Origin: Spirochaetota bacterium
GTDB taxonomy: Bacteria; Spirochaetota; UBA4802; JAFGDQ01
Length of the DNA: 35,736 nt
Direction of reading: 5' to 3'
Assembly: GCA_034190085.1 (NCBI GenBank)
Contig: JAXHTS010000004.1
Coordinates: forward strand, 1 to 35,736
This document shows, in pieces, positions 11,101 through 18,513 of the stretch (positions are counted from its first letter, which is position 1; each line of letters begins with the position of its first letter). The notes beneath the pieces were generated by a model that worked only from the letters and a program-made list of their open reading frames with translations, was not told the origin of the DNA and made no database searches. The position numbers and the translations under genes are program-made.

Positions 11101-12020
11101 ATGAGGCAGAGGTGATTACTAAGATGGGCAATCAGATACCAGTTGAATTTTGCTCATCTCTGATAAAGCGGAATGAGAGGCCTTCTGAAATATTGATTAT
11201 TGCTCGCGATATCACTGAGCGAAAACGGGATGAGGAGAAAAAGAACAAATACATGGCTGCAATAGAGGCATCCCGGAACATATTGGAGCAAAAAGTTGAG
11301 GACAGAACGATGAGATTGATCAAAGCTCAGGAGAGACTCATTACTGCTGAGCGTTTGGCAGTGCTTGGGCAGTTTTTTGGAAGTATATCCCATGAGATCA
11401 AGAATCCACTAGGGATAATAGACAGTTCAGTCTATTATCTAAGGCAGAGACTTGACAACAGCAGTCCGAAGGTCGTCCAACACCTCAATCGTATTCATGA
11501 ACAGGTTAAAAGATCAAATACCATTATTGAGAGTTTGCGGGAGCTAACTCAGATGAAGGAGCCAAACAAAAGGACGCTTGATCTATCAAAACTTTTGGAT
11601 AATGAAATATGTTCATCAAGGATGCCTCAGACAATAAATGTGGAAAAGTGTATTTCGGATGAGAAAATATTAATTGATGGAGATTATTCACAGGTTTCAA
11701 TGATTTTTAAGAACATAATAAAGAATGCAATAGAAGCGATGCATGGAGAGGGGACGCTATTTATTCGAATTGAGAGGCTGATGGAACAAGCCTTAGCTAT
11801 GATAAAATTTGAGGATACTGGCCCAGGAATTGAGGAAAAGGATATTACTAGAGTATTCCGACCGCTCTTCTCAACTAAGAACAGGGGTTTGGGATTTGGC
11901 CTATCCATATGCCAGAATGTAGTAGAGAGACATGGTGGCACCATAGAGGCGCAATCAAAACCTGGCGTAGGGGCGACATTCATCGTAAAGCTTCCATTGA
12001 TACATGAAACGATTCAGTAG
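5160..12020 (+). CDS. Giant sensor: Ser/Thr-kinase-like + AAA ATPase + GAF/PAS + histidine kinase
   Basis: Up to 2,286 residues and no membrane segment, so probably cytoplasmic. Domains in order: protein-kinase-like (about 20-285; catalytic loop LKDIKPNNIL with Asp143 and Asn148; DLG at 162-164); AAA/predicted ATPase (about 317-560; Walker A GASGIGKT at 343-350; Walker B around LFCDNLQWVD near 470); a long helical TPR-like region (about 690-1290); GAF (about 1330-1480); PAS (1500-1615); GAF (1620-1780); two PAS (1780-1900, 1903-2023); HisKA with SHEIKNP and His2078; HATPase with NAIEAM, DTGPGIEE and GLGFGLS. This order is known from cyanobacterial and myxobacterial multisensor kinases. The usual VAIK lysine appears as Arg51 (VLIRV), so the first domain may be catalytically impaired. 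The TTG at 5160 is the outermost usual start but has no ribosome site; see the entry at 5192. It has no receiver domain; the hybrid kinase 43 bp downstream may be its partner. Confidence 0.9.
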   Translation: MEKDFLFCYSIRRYVTIILSGYTIKEVVSKGYYSILYRGIRDSDGISVLIRVYVTYDVTPMQIAHFIQEFSNRQNLKSDCIVKAFSVENFNDGIAIILEDFQGIPIKEYFMDKGDDIRDFLRVAIQLAKTLYEIHQSNIILKDIKPNNILINQETGKPKIIDLGLSSILTKENENINDPEIIYNTLPYISPELTFRMNRDVDYRTDIYTLGTIFYQALTGVLPIHSDNPFEFFHAHIARTPIPPIERRSDLPETISKIIMMMLSKDPEDRYQSGYGIMKDFETCLFQLERTGRVEQFELGRNDISNKFVISQRIYGRESEIDILMRAFDRVIKGTRELVLITGASGIGKTGLVKEVQKLMIKRKGYFISGKFDQFQLNKPYSALIQAFTKLIRQISSESEEQICEWRSRILEVLGNNGKIITDIIPDVELLIGMQPDINELDPEYPQDRFNHILQNFIKILATEDHPLILFCDNLQWVDSASLSLIKTLITDQSTKYILLIGALCDEGNNKSLPIELWINEIKRTDVVFNQISLKPLDITSISHMIGDTFKCPVVVSDELAELLYLKVGGNPFCLKQTLKELYDNHILIFSGESGWQWDINKIEQMKMPDNIINITISKILHLSEGAKDSLRFASAMGNSFDLESLSAINGKSIDETYTNLNESVDNGLVYLTRKGYRFVHDRIQAAAYALVMEEEKELLHYIIGSQLLKTTKPEEMSEKIFCIVDQLNHGIELALSNKQRVELADLNFKAGIRAKASLAYEAANQFLQNGIHLLPSDAWDSEYDLTLSLYTEIGEVKYLIGDHKQGEGFFDIVLEKATMPLDKIRIYEIKIAYYTVFHQMKKALRIGIEALRMLGVNMPRKPNKFNIIRGIIKARLKMRNKNVEDLIDLPELTDPHKLAVARILTSCLSASYISYIEYSPIIIFKLLNLSLQYGNSAYSACAYVTYGGLLCSMFRDIEMGYRYGRLALDVIEKYNNPRIMSKVYYIYGTIINHWKNHLRDSLIYLYKAHNFGLEIGDFEFASYALFTYMTHSFLIGESLDKINEDYAMKYISMKNYNQLTSTQLYESWYQMVLNLKNVPENNVDRLRLTGKIFNEEETVPEWTHARSMLVLFKVAMEILLFHYDDPQTAITLSKVVGKDIDSVSGMFIVPEYYYYYSLSLLAHYPHACRRKQRVYLKQIMTYKKKMQIWAEHAPDNFMHKYLLIEAEILSLKDQVANAIKQYDCAIALARENGFIQDEAIANELAAKFYLSKGLDKIAGVYIQQAYSSFKRWGIDVKVTELKKKYPHLLPKPFDINDYPNIHHRPVKHLPRSSSIIQDYTNIVDSLQAISSEIVIDKLLEKIMSIVTQSAGASRGVYLSVKDGKLFVEAEIIVSNDEVSIFNSIPITDGPSLLSPVIYYVKRTKKLMVLDDARQERDYCTDTYVLENQSKSILGLPVVRQSRLIGILYLENAIVPGIFTPARVEVLQLLASQAAISLQNVTLIDNLKGLGETLQKSEAWLRRTQEFSRMVAWDWDIDKDTIQCSGDVFSLFGRNPEELASGQAFLSTVHVEDFARVNKIIQDSLANGMEYINEYRIFKPDGTIKWLMARGNTLRDANGNAVNLIGLIMDITDRKRSEYFELIQRNLGQKLNETHGLYETLSLCLKAAIDVSGMDCGGIYLVDERTGNLDLVYHIGLPANFIENVSHYDPDSVNARLVMSGKSIYTRHHELGASLSEVEIDENIRAIAVIPVHYEGKVIACLNIASHILNDVPDIAQIVLETIATQIGSAIIRSKMEEELRYSELLYHTLFDTSPLGIGLATKDGRILEINKTMSQRIGFSQEEFNQINLKDIYHNPDDRDLLMQKLQSDGIVRDFEVKMKRKDGSTYFASLNITPFRLGGEDVHLTVSHDITARKLAEEKLLQSEEKYRLLAEGAKDFIITNDIDGLITYVNKSALQISGYSEDEVLGLNILNFLPPGQHECYRRRLANRIANDRAIIFHEAEVITKMGNQIPVEFCSSLIKRNERPSEILIIARDITERKRDEEKKNKYMAAIEASRNILEQKVEDRTMRLIKAQERLITAERLAVLGQFFGSISHEIKNPLGIIDSSVYYLRQRLDNSSPKVVQHLNRIHEQVKRSNTIIESLRELTQMKEPNKRTLDLSKLLDNEICSSRMPQTINVEKCISDEKILIDGDYSQVSMIFKNIIKNAIEAMHGEGTLFIRIERLMEQALAMIKFEDTGPGIEEKDITRVFRPLFSTKNRGLGFGLSICQNVVERHGGTIEAQSKPGVGATFIVKLPLIHETIQ
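5192..5198 (+). promoter_or_regulatory. Strong Shine-Dalgarno inside the annotated giant-kinase start; possible ATT initiation at 5208
   Basis: A perfect AAGGAGG lies 16 codons inside the long frame. The nearest ATG (5200) is out of frame and ends after 10 codons. The in-frame codon at a good distance (9 bases) is ATT at 5208, which would start the protein as MILSGYTIKEVV. This fits the expected N-terminus of the family, where the kinase-like fold begins almost at once with a G-Y-x-I segment. ATT starts are rare but known. A one-base sequencing error near 5199-5207 would also explain it. Confidence 0.45.
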
Positions 12021-12063
12021 AATTATTCATAGAGATTAGAATATATATGGGTGATAATTTCAT

Positions 12064-14481
12064 ATGACAACAAGTGAGATTAGATGGAAGGTAGATATTA
12101 TGAAGGATAAACCACGCATCGTCATTATTGATGATGAGGTGGATATGATAGCTAACCTTAAGGATATTATGTGCGAGTATTATATTGTAGAGGCTGCTTA
12201 TGATGGCAAAAGCGGTCTTACTCTTTGTAGTGAGAACACCTTTGATGTGGCCATTATTGATATCAAGTTGCCGGATATAACAGGAGAAGAGATTGCAAAG
12301 AGAATAACTGAATTGTCGCCTAAGACTGATTGTATTCTCATCTCAGCTTATGCCTCTCTTGAAAGTGCCCTTGAGGCAGTTAAACTTGAAGGTGTTGTGG
12401 CATATGAGGTAAAACCACTCGATATGGATCATATCCTCTCGCTAATCAATGAGATCATCAAAAGGAGACGTGCTGAGGATGCATTGCGCGAGAGTGAGAT
12501 TCAATATTCAGCCCTATTTCAGAATAATCCTATTCAAACAGTAGTTGTAGATACTGAGGGAAGGGTGATAGCCTATAATAAGGCAAAAAGACAGTCTGGC
12601 GACAGATTGCCTATGCCGCGCGAAGTTATGTATAAAGACTATGCTTCGGGGCATAAGATAGATATGCATATGGAATTGATGAACTCCATCAAATCAGGGA
12701 AGTTGTGTGAATATCATGAATTAGAATATGGGGATAAGGTTTTATCTGTTAAAATATCTCCTTTTGAGAAAGGGGCTATAATAACATCACAGGATATTAC
12801 AGGACGTAAGAAAAATGAGGAAAAAATTAAGAACCTCAATGAACTACTCTTTGCTATCAGGTCAGTCAATCGGCTCATTACTCAGGAAAAGGATATTGAG
12901 AAATTACTCAAGGGTATTTGTACAGCAATTATTAGCACTCATGGATATTCTCAAGCCTGGATCATTATAACTGATGAATTCGGGAATATCATATCTTTTT
13001 TTCATGATGGCATGGCAAATAAACATCAAGTTTTTGAAGAAAGGCTAATGGAGGATACCCCATTATTATGTTTTGATAAGGCCATGAAGGATTCATCTGT
13101 TGTAATAATCAATGATCCCGCCTCCAAATGTATAGATTGCCCCTTGTCTCAAAAGTATGATAATAGTAAAAGGGTTCTATTCCGATTGGAATATAATAAC
13201 AGGATATTTGGCGTATTGGGAGTGGAGGTTCAATCATTTCTGCTCTTTGAAGATGCTGAGCAGTCATTATTAAAAGAGGTTGCTGATGATATAGCTTTTG
13301 CCCTCTATAGTTTACAATTGGAGGATGAACATAAAAAGCTTCAAGAACAACTCTATCAGTCAGCAAAATTATCTGCAGTTGGTCAGCTTGCGGCTGGAGT
13401 GGCTCATGAATTCAATAACATTCTTACAATTATTCTTGGTCATGCTCAAATCTCAATAGCTGAGGATTCAATTGATGAGATTAAGCAGTCACTTCATGAG
13501 ATTGAGAAAATGACGAAGCGTGGTAGTGATTTAGTTAAGGATCTCTCTACTTATGCAAAACCCACTGAACCAAGATTCAAGACTCAAGATATTACAGGGG
13601 TGATAGATGAAGTAATACAATTACAAAGAAAAAAATTGAGATTGGATAACATTGAGATTGAAAGGAATTATGCTAAGCACTCTAAAACATCCTTTGATCG
13701 CGGTCAAATGGAGCAGGTCTTTTTAAATCTGTTAATTAATGCTTCCCATGCTATTAAAGCCAAAAAGAAGGGTACAATATCAATCTCTGTTAGGGATTCA
13801 GAGGGCTTTTTAGTAATAGGGTTCACAGACACAGGCATTGGTATGGATGAAGACACAACTATGAAAATATTTGATCCATTCTTTACCACTAAGGGTGGCT
13901 GGGCTGAGGATAGAGAGGGTTTATCCGGAACAGGATTAGGCCTCTCTGTTACACATGCAATAATAGAACAACATAATGGCTCAATAGTAGTTGAAAGCAA
14001 GAAGGGTAAGGGTACTACATTCACAATAACCCTGCCAATTGTTGAATCAAATGAATCAATAGATAATTTGCCCCAAATAGAAAAGAATAGCAACGATGTG
14101 AATAGAGCTAAAAACCTACGAGTACTCATTGTGGATGATGAAGAAGACGTTATCGATTTAATGAAATTATTATTGAAAAGGGCTGGATTAAATAATGTGG
14201 CTGTTGAAAATAATGGAAGGAAGGCAATAGGTGTTTTTAAAAGTTATAATCCTGACATTGTTTTTCTTGATATACTCATGCCGGATATGAGCGGCACTCA
14301 GGTATTTCATCAAATTAAATCAATGAATCAACAAGTCCCGGTTGTATTTATGAGCGGAAGATTGGGTTTTGAGAAAGATAAATTAATTGATGAGGGTGCA
14401 TATGCATTTATTCAAAAACCCTTTGATTTTAATGAAATATTCAAAATTCTTAATAATGTTGCAAATGTCAGTAGTAAATAG
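12064..14481 (+). CDS. Hybrid histidine kinase: REC-PAS-GAF-HisKA-HATPase-REC
   Basis: 805 residues, cytoplasmic. The N-terminal receiver (about 15-135) has the acidic pair in VIIDDE and phospho-acceptor Asp66 in VAIIDIKLPD. A PAS domain (about 145-255) and a GAF domain (about 265-420) follow. The HisKA motif AAGVAHEFNNIL carries His448. The ATPase domain shows NLLINASHAI, DTGIGMDED and GTGLGLS. A C-terminal receiver (about 675-800) has LIVDDEED and Asp736 in VFLDILMPD. It lies 43 bp after the giant sensor, so the two are probably co-transcribed and may form a phosphorelay. ATG 12100 is an alternative start: it follows GGAAGG at 12086-12091 by 8 bases and begins the protein MKDKPRIVIIDDE, as expected for a receiver. 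The longer form is listed because neither ribosome site is decisive. No DNA-binding output domain is present. Confidence 0.9.
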   Translation: MTTSEIRWKVDIMKDKPRIVIIDDEVDMIANLKDIMCEYYIVEAAYDGKSGLTLCSENTFDVAIIDIKLPDITGEEIAKRITELSPKTDCILISAYASLESALEAVKLEGVVAYEVKPLDMDHILSLINEIIKRRRAEDALRESEIQYSALFQNNPIQTVVVDTEGRVIAYNKAKRQSGDRLPMPREVMYKDYASGHKIDMHMELMNSIKSGKLCEYHELEYGDKVLSVKISPFEKGAIITSQDITGRKKNEEKIKNLNELLFAIRSVNRLITQEKDIEKLLKGICTAIISTHGYSQAWIIITDEFGNIISFFHDGMANKHQVFEERLMEDTPLLCFDKAMKDSSVVIINDPASKCIDCPLSQKYDNSKRVLFRLEYNNRIFGVLGVEVQSFLLFEDAEQSLLKEVADDIAFALYSLQLEDEHKKLQEQLYQSAKLSAVGQLAAGVAHEFNNILTIILGHAQISIAEDSIDEIKQSLHEIEKMTKRGSDLVKDLSTYAKPTEPRFKTQDITGVIDEVIQLQRKKLRLDNIEIERNYAKHSKTSFDRGQMEQVFLNLLINASHAIKAKKKGTISISVRDSEGFLVIGFTDTGIGMDEDTTMKIFDPFFTTKGGWAEDREGLSGTGLGLSVTHAIIEQHNGSIVVESKKGKGTTFTITLPIVESNESIDNLPQIEKNSNDVNRAKNLRVLIVDDEEDVIDLMKLLLKRAGLNNVAVENNGRKAIGVFKSYNPDIVFLDILMPDMSGTQVFHQIKSMNQQVPVVFMSGRLGFEKDKLIDEGAYAFIQKPFDFNEIFKILNNVANVSSK

Positions 14482-14497
14482 AGGAGTTCATGTGTGA

Positions 14498-14558
14498 TAG
14501 TTCACCGTTATCCATTATAGGTTTATATATCGATGGCTATGCGAATAACGGTGAACTA
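14498..14558. terminator. 14-bp perfect inverted repeat between convergent genes
   Basis: The arms 14498-14511 (TAGTTCACCGTTAT) and 14545-14558 (ATAACGGTGAACTA) are perfect inverse complements around a 33-base spacer that can partly pair with itself (CCAT 14512-14515 with ATGG 14533-14536). The element fills the gap between the hybrid kinase (plus) and the giant secreted protein gene (minus), so a shared bidirectional terminator is the simplest role. No T-run follows on either strand, so it is not a classical intrinsic terminator. A protein-binding site is an alternative. Confidence 0.5.
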
Positions 14559-14566
14559 GGAAGATA

Positions 14567-17500
14567 TTATTCCCAACCCCATTCATCCAATACATTCTCA
14601 AGGAGATTTGTGAGGTCAGTCCATAATGCATATCCAGGATCACTAATATCTACAAGATAATCATAGAGATCTGAAAAAACCTCCCTTCCAGGACGGTCGG
14701 TTTGAATTGAATTCAATAGGTCTTCGATCAACCCCCCTTCTTCCAATAACTCATCAGCAACCATGAAGAGGTTCGAGTAATGTCCGCTGAAAATTTGGAG
14801 AATTGTGGGAAGCTCATCTGTAACTATATCTATAATCTCATCTGGATATTCCCAAACCCATAGGTCTGGAGAAGCTTCATAATATTTGGCAAAGACTGAA
14901 CCAAGCGTATGTCTTAGACCCATGATCTCAGTCTCAGTAGGATTAACTCCATTCATGAGCGTATCAGTAATAGCAGTGATATCATCCATAACATTATATG
15001 CGCTTCCATCTGCCATCATCTCACCAAGGGCGTTAAGAAGTCTATTAAAGTTATCCCAGTCATAACCCCTATAATCAGGATGCGCAGGTTCTCTATAATC
15101 CGGAAAAACAGCCAAACCCTTGCCAGATACATCAGATCCTATTAACTCATCAATAATGGTATCGAACATTATATCCTCGGGACGTATGCCATCATCCGCA
15201 AACATCCATGTAGGATAATCCAGATTTAAAATGTAATCCCTTGAGATAACATCCCCCCTTGTTGTTTTAATTGTGGAGATTATCTGCTCAAGGCCGTATA
15301 ATATTCTTCTTCGCGCTCCCCAAGTGGTGTAATCATCTGAGTCTGCTCCAATTGGATCATCGTATCTGCTATCTCCAAGTTCTTTTAATGCTGATAGAAT
15401 GCGTGTGAGCAGATTTGAATTTTGGAGCAATGAGATGAGTCCATCACACAACCTTGGCTCGCTCTCCGATAGCATGCTTAGTAGTGTTCGGTTTGCTTTT
15501 GGTTCATAGTATGTTACTATCTCTTCCAACCAATCAGCTTCAGGATCCTCATCAACTGTACATCCAGGTTTAAGAAAATAATGTTCCTCTACATTAAACC
15601 TCGGTTTCCAGCAATTGTGAGGAGTAGGGCCTGCATCCTTTTGGTAATAGATTAGTGGTTTTGCAAGAAGAGGGAAAAGGCCGTTTACTAGGGTTGTGAA
15701 TGGATATTTCCCAGTTTCTCTGCTTGAATAACCGTGAAACTCGCCCAGAAGCGCGGTAAATATCATCAATAATGGATTTCTCTGATCCCAATATGGTCCT
15801 TCAATACCTGCATCAGCAGAGGATATTACATCCTCGCTAAAAAATCCCAAGATCTTCAGCGCATTTATGTTGCTTCCAATTATTTCAGGTACTACACGAC
15901 CCTTACCTAAAACAGTATTGAAAAAGAGATCTGTATCTAGAACATCATTTAAACCATAGTGATTTATGAGCGTTATTATTAATTTCAAATTCATCCTAAA
16001 CTCATTCCCGCCTAACATGAAGGTAACCCTAAAATCACCGGGTTTAGTAGAATCCTGATAGTTATCTATACCATTTATCTCCTTCTCCAAAACCCATCGG
16101 CCATTGCCATCTATTGAAGTCCCACCCCCTGTGCTGATGCTCTTTCTTAAATTGATAAGCCCTATCAGGCCTTTGGCTTCAAGCACAATATATGCAGCGG
16201 CATTTCCCTTCATCCTTACTAAACCGAGTATAGGATTATCCCATTTATCCAATGCTACTCGTAGAGGAAGCACCATTATCATCTTTTTATCATACAAAAG
16301 CCACTGGAAATTCTTATATATAGCCTCCTCATAGGTTTGGCATTCTCGATCTTCATTGGATACAGAGGTTCCAGGCACACTCTCACTTATAGTTAAACAC
16401 CCAGCTTCTGTCCCATTCCAAAGTCCCATGGCCTTGTCAGAAGATCCATTATGATATGTACTATTATCGAGCGGGTAATATCTTGTAACAGGATCCCCCA
16501 TATCAACCATATCATCAAGCTCTATTAGGTAGTGATCTGTATTCCATACTGATTTGTAGTTACAGTCATTATATACCCAATTATCAGAAACAGTTTTATC
16601 AATATTCGCGTAAACATCGCCGTTAGGGCTTTTATATGTATATATATTACCATTAACCGTAACATCCTCAGTTGAGTAGTAGGGACCTTCACCCTCATAG
16701 CAGGCCCTTGCTATCCATCCCATCATCCAATTAGCAGTTCTAAGGTCACCCAATCCATCAGCTGAGTAGGGCATAAAATCCCCTGTTGGATTTGTATTAT
16801 TTACTCCACCATCAGGTGTTCCGATATCACCAATACACTGCCCCTGAAATATTGTTAGTACATCAACGTTAGGGTATAGATAGTAGTATCTTGGATCAGT
16901 TGTTAAATCTGAGGCTGTAAATGGATTTCGGTCTCTATGAACCATATCTGATCGATAATTATCTATGGCAAGGCCATAAGCATTCATCTCAACCCCAAAA
17001 AGCCCAACAAAATCACCCAGACTTATCCCTAACACACCAAGTAGTGTGTCTAAGAGCCCAAGGATTGACAATTTGCTTCCCAAAGCGCCGCTTATGGTAT
17101 CCACATCAGCGGTTGTCATATTGAATAAGCCGTCGTTAAGGCTTAATTTGCCGTTGTTCGGGTATAGATGTCCCCTTCCATGGTTATCCCCAGCGTCGTC
17201 TGACTGTGGATTTTTGGGATCAGGGTCTGTTTGATAGCCCAAGGTTCCAGCAAAACTCATTAAAAAGATTAATTTTTCAAGCGATGATAGAGCAGAAGCA
17301 TCGGGGTCTGAAAGTCGATCCCTCATCTTATCATCATATTTAATCATCTTATAAATGGCATCCTCTAAATTTAGTGATTCTAAATCAAGTTTCATCTTGT
17401 TAAAACCTTGTGCAAGAACCTCTATTGGGTAAGCATCACCATTGATTATGGAATCCTCTTTATCCCCCCTCATCAAAAGGGTTGAAAGTATCGGCATAAT

Positions 17501-18493
17501 TTCTGAAAGGGTATTCCCTAATTCAACATTCACATATTCCTCTGCATTATCTCTATTATAATCATTATCTCCGCCATTGCTTTCATAAATATCTCCACCT
17601 ACAGTAAAATAATCTTCAATTCTACATATCAAATCTCTCATCATATCATTGGGAACCTCTGCTGTTACCGCTTCTATATCGCTATTATTTGCATAATCCT
17701 TTATACCTGAAAGAAGCGCATCCATTCCCCTTGTAGAATTTCCGAGCATAGTATTGATATCATTCTCAAGATCAATATCTCCACGATTGATGCGAAGATT
17801 CCCAAGAGCATCCACCCACATATCCTCGTTCGCAGCAGCCAATAGTTTACCGAGTCCTTCAAAGACAAGATCCAAAACAGATCCTAAGTTTTGACCATTA
17901 TTTTCAGCTAAAAATGATATAATATCATTCATCACATTGTCGAGGTCAGGACCAATATATGTATCCTCAATATAATCGAGTAGCTTTCTAATGATATTGA
18001 TTACATTGTCAGTGATCCCAAATTCTTCAGACATAATTGACTCAAATAAAAGATAGAAATCATTTTCATAATCATTGGAATAATTTACATAGGGGAAAAC
18101 AGGTTCCTGATCAATCTCATCCTGATGAATTATCCGATCTATGATGTACTGCAACCTTCCCATAATATCAGCTACAGGATGATCGCCATCTGGATCAAGC
18201 AAATATATTGCTTGAGCAAGGATATCCAATGTTTCATTGTCAGGATTGTCGCTTACAAATTCTTCCATGTTATCCACAAATCCATGTTCAAACTCGCTAC
18301 CGAAGGCATCTGTAAGTTCAGAATAATTATCCTGAATCATATTATCAAAGGTATTATCCTCTTCAGAAATATCTGAATAACCTGAGTCCACATCAATATT
18401 CCCAAAGCTATTGATATCATCGCTGGAACAGTAAATATTGAATGACATAAACATTATTGATAGAATTAGTGTCCCCAAAAGTGATCGTATCAT
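14567..18493 (-). CDS. Giant secreted protein, probable lipoprotein, paralogue 1 (unknown function)
   Basis: 1,308 residues from the ATG at 18493. That start has AAGGAGG 7 bases upstream; a longer frame from TTG 18511 would bury this site. The N-terminus is a signal peptide (MIRSLLGTLILSIMF) with Cys22 in FNIYC followed by SSDD. The lipobox is poor at -3 and -1, so lipidation is less certain than for its neighbour. The rest is acidic and largely helical, with no domain I recognise. It is a clear paralogue of the upstream gene: shared segments include NATRGM near 245, YFTxGGDIY, ELGNT, TA(N/R)WMMGWIARAC, YKNFQWLL, RRILYGLEQIISTIKTTRG and the C-terminal FSGHYSNLF. A short His/Gly stretch (NHGRGH) replaces NHGHGHGE of the paralogue. 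Only 20 bp separate the genes, so they form an operon. Surface-exposed or periplasmic location is inferred. Confidence 0.8.
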   Translation of the reverse strand: MIRSLLGTLILSIMFMSFNIYCSSDDINSFGNIDVDSGYSDISEEDNTFDNMIQDNYSELTDAFGSEFEHGFVDNMEEFVSDNPDNETLDILAQAIYLLDPDGDHPVADIMGRLQYIIDRIIHQDEIDQEPVFPYVNYSNDYENDFYLLFESIMSEEFGITDNVINIIRKLLDYIEDTYIGPDLDNVMNDIISFLAENNGQNLGSVLDLVFEGLGKLLAAANEDMWVDALGNLRINRGDIDLENDINTMLGNSTRGMDALLSGIKDYANNSDIEAVTAEVPNDMMRDLICRIEDYFTVGGDIYESNGGDNDYNRDNAEEYVNVELGNTLSEIMPILSTLLMRGDKEDSIINGDAYPIEVLAQGFNKMKLDLESLNLEDAIYKMIKYDDKMRDRLSDPDASALSSLEKLIFLMSFAGTLGYQTDPDPKNPQSDDAGDNHGRGHLYPNNGKLSLNDGLFNMTTADVDTISGALGSKLSILGLLDTLLGVLGISLGDFVGLFGVEMNAYGLAIDNYRSDMVHRDRNPFTASDLTTDPRYYYLYPNVDVLTIFQGQCIGDIGTPDGGVNNTNPTGDFMPYSADGLGDLRTANWMMGWIARACYEGEGPYYSTEDVTVNGNIYTYKSPNGDVYANIDKTVSDNWVYNDCNYKSVWNTDHYLIELDDMVDMGDPVTRYYPLDNSTYHNGSSDKAMGLWNGTEAGCLTISESVPGTSVSNEDRECQTYEEAIYKNFQWLLYDKKMIMVLPLRVALDKWDNPILGLVRMKGNAAAYIVLEAKGLIGLINLRKSISTGGGTSIDGNGRWVLEKEINGIDNYQDSTKPGDFRVTFMLGGNEFRMNLKLIITLINHYGLNDVLDTDLFFNTVLGKGRVVPEIIGSNINALKILGFFSEDVISSADAGIEGPYWDQRNPLLMIFTALLGEFHGYSSRETGKYPFTTLVNGLFPLLAKPLIYYQKDAGPTPHNCWKPRFNVEEHYFLKPGCTVDEDPEADWLEEIVTYYEPKANRTLLSMLSESEPRLCDGLISLLQNSNLLTRILSALKELGDSRYDDPIGADSDDYTTWGARRRILYGLEQIISTIKTTRGDVISRDYILNLDYPTWMFADDGIRPEDIMFDTIIDELIGSDVSGKGLAVFPDYREPAHPDYRGYDWDNFNRLLNALGEMMADGSAYNVMDDITAITDTLMNGVNPTETEIMGLRHTLGSVFAKYYEASPDLWVWEYPDEIIDIVTDELPTILQIFSGHYSNLFMVADELLEEGGLIEDLLNSIQTDRPGREVFSDLYDYLVDISDPGYALWTDLTNLLENVLDEWGWE

Positions 18494-18513
18494 ATCTCTA
18501 CCTCCTTGCAAAT

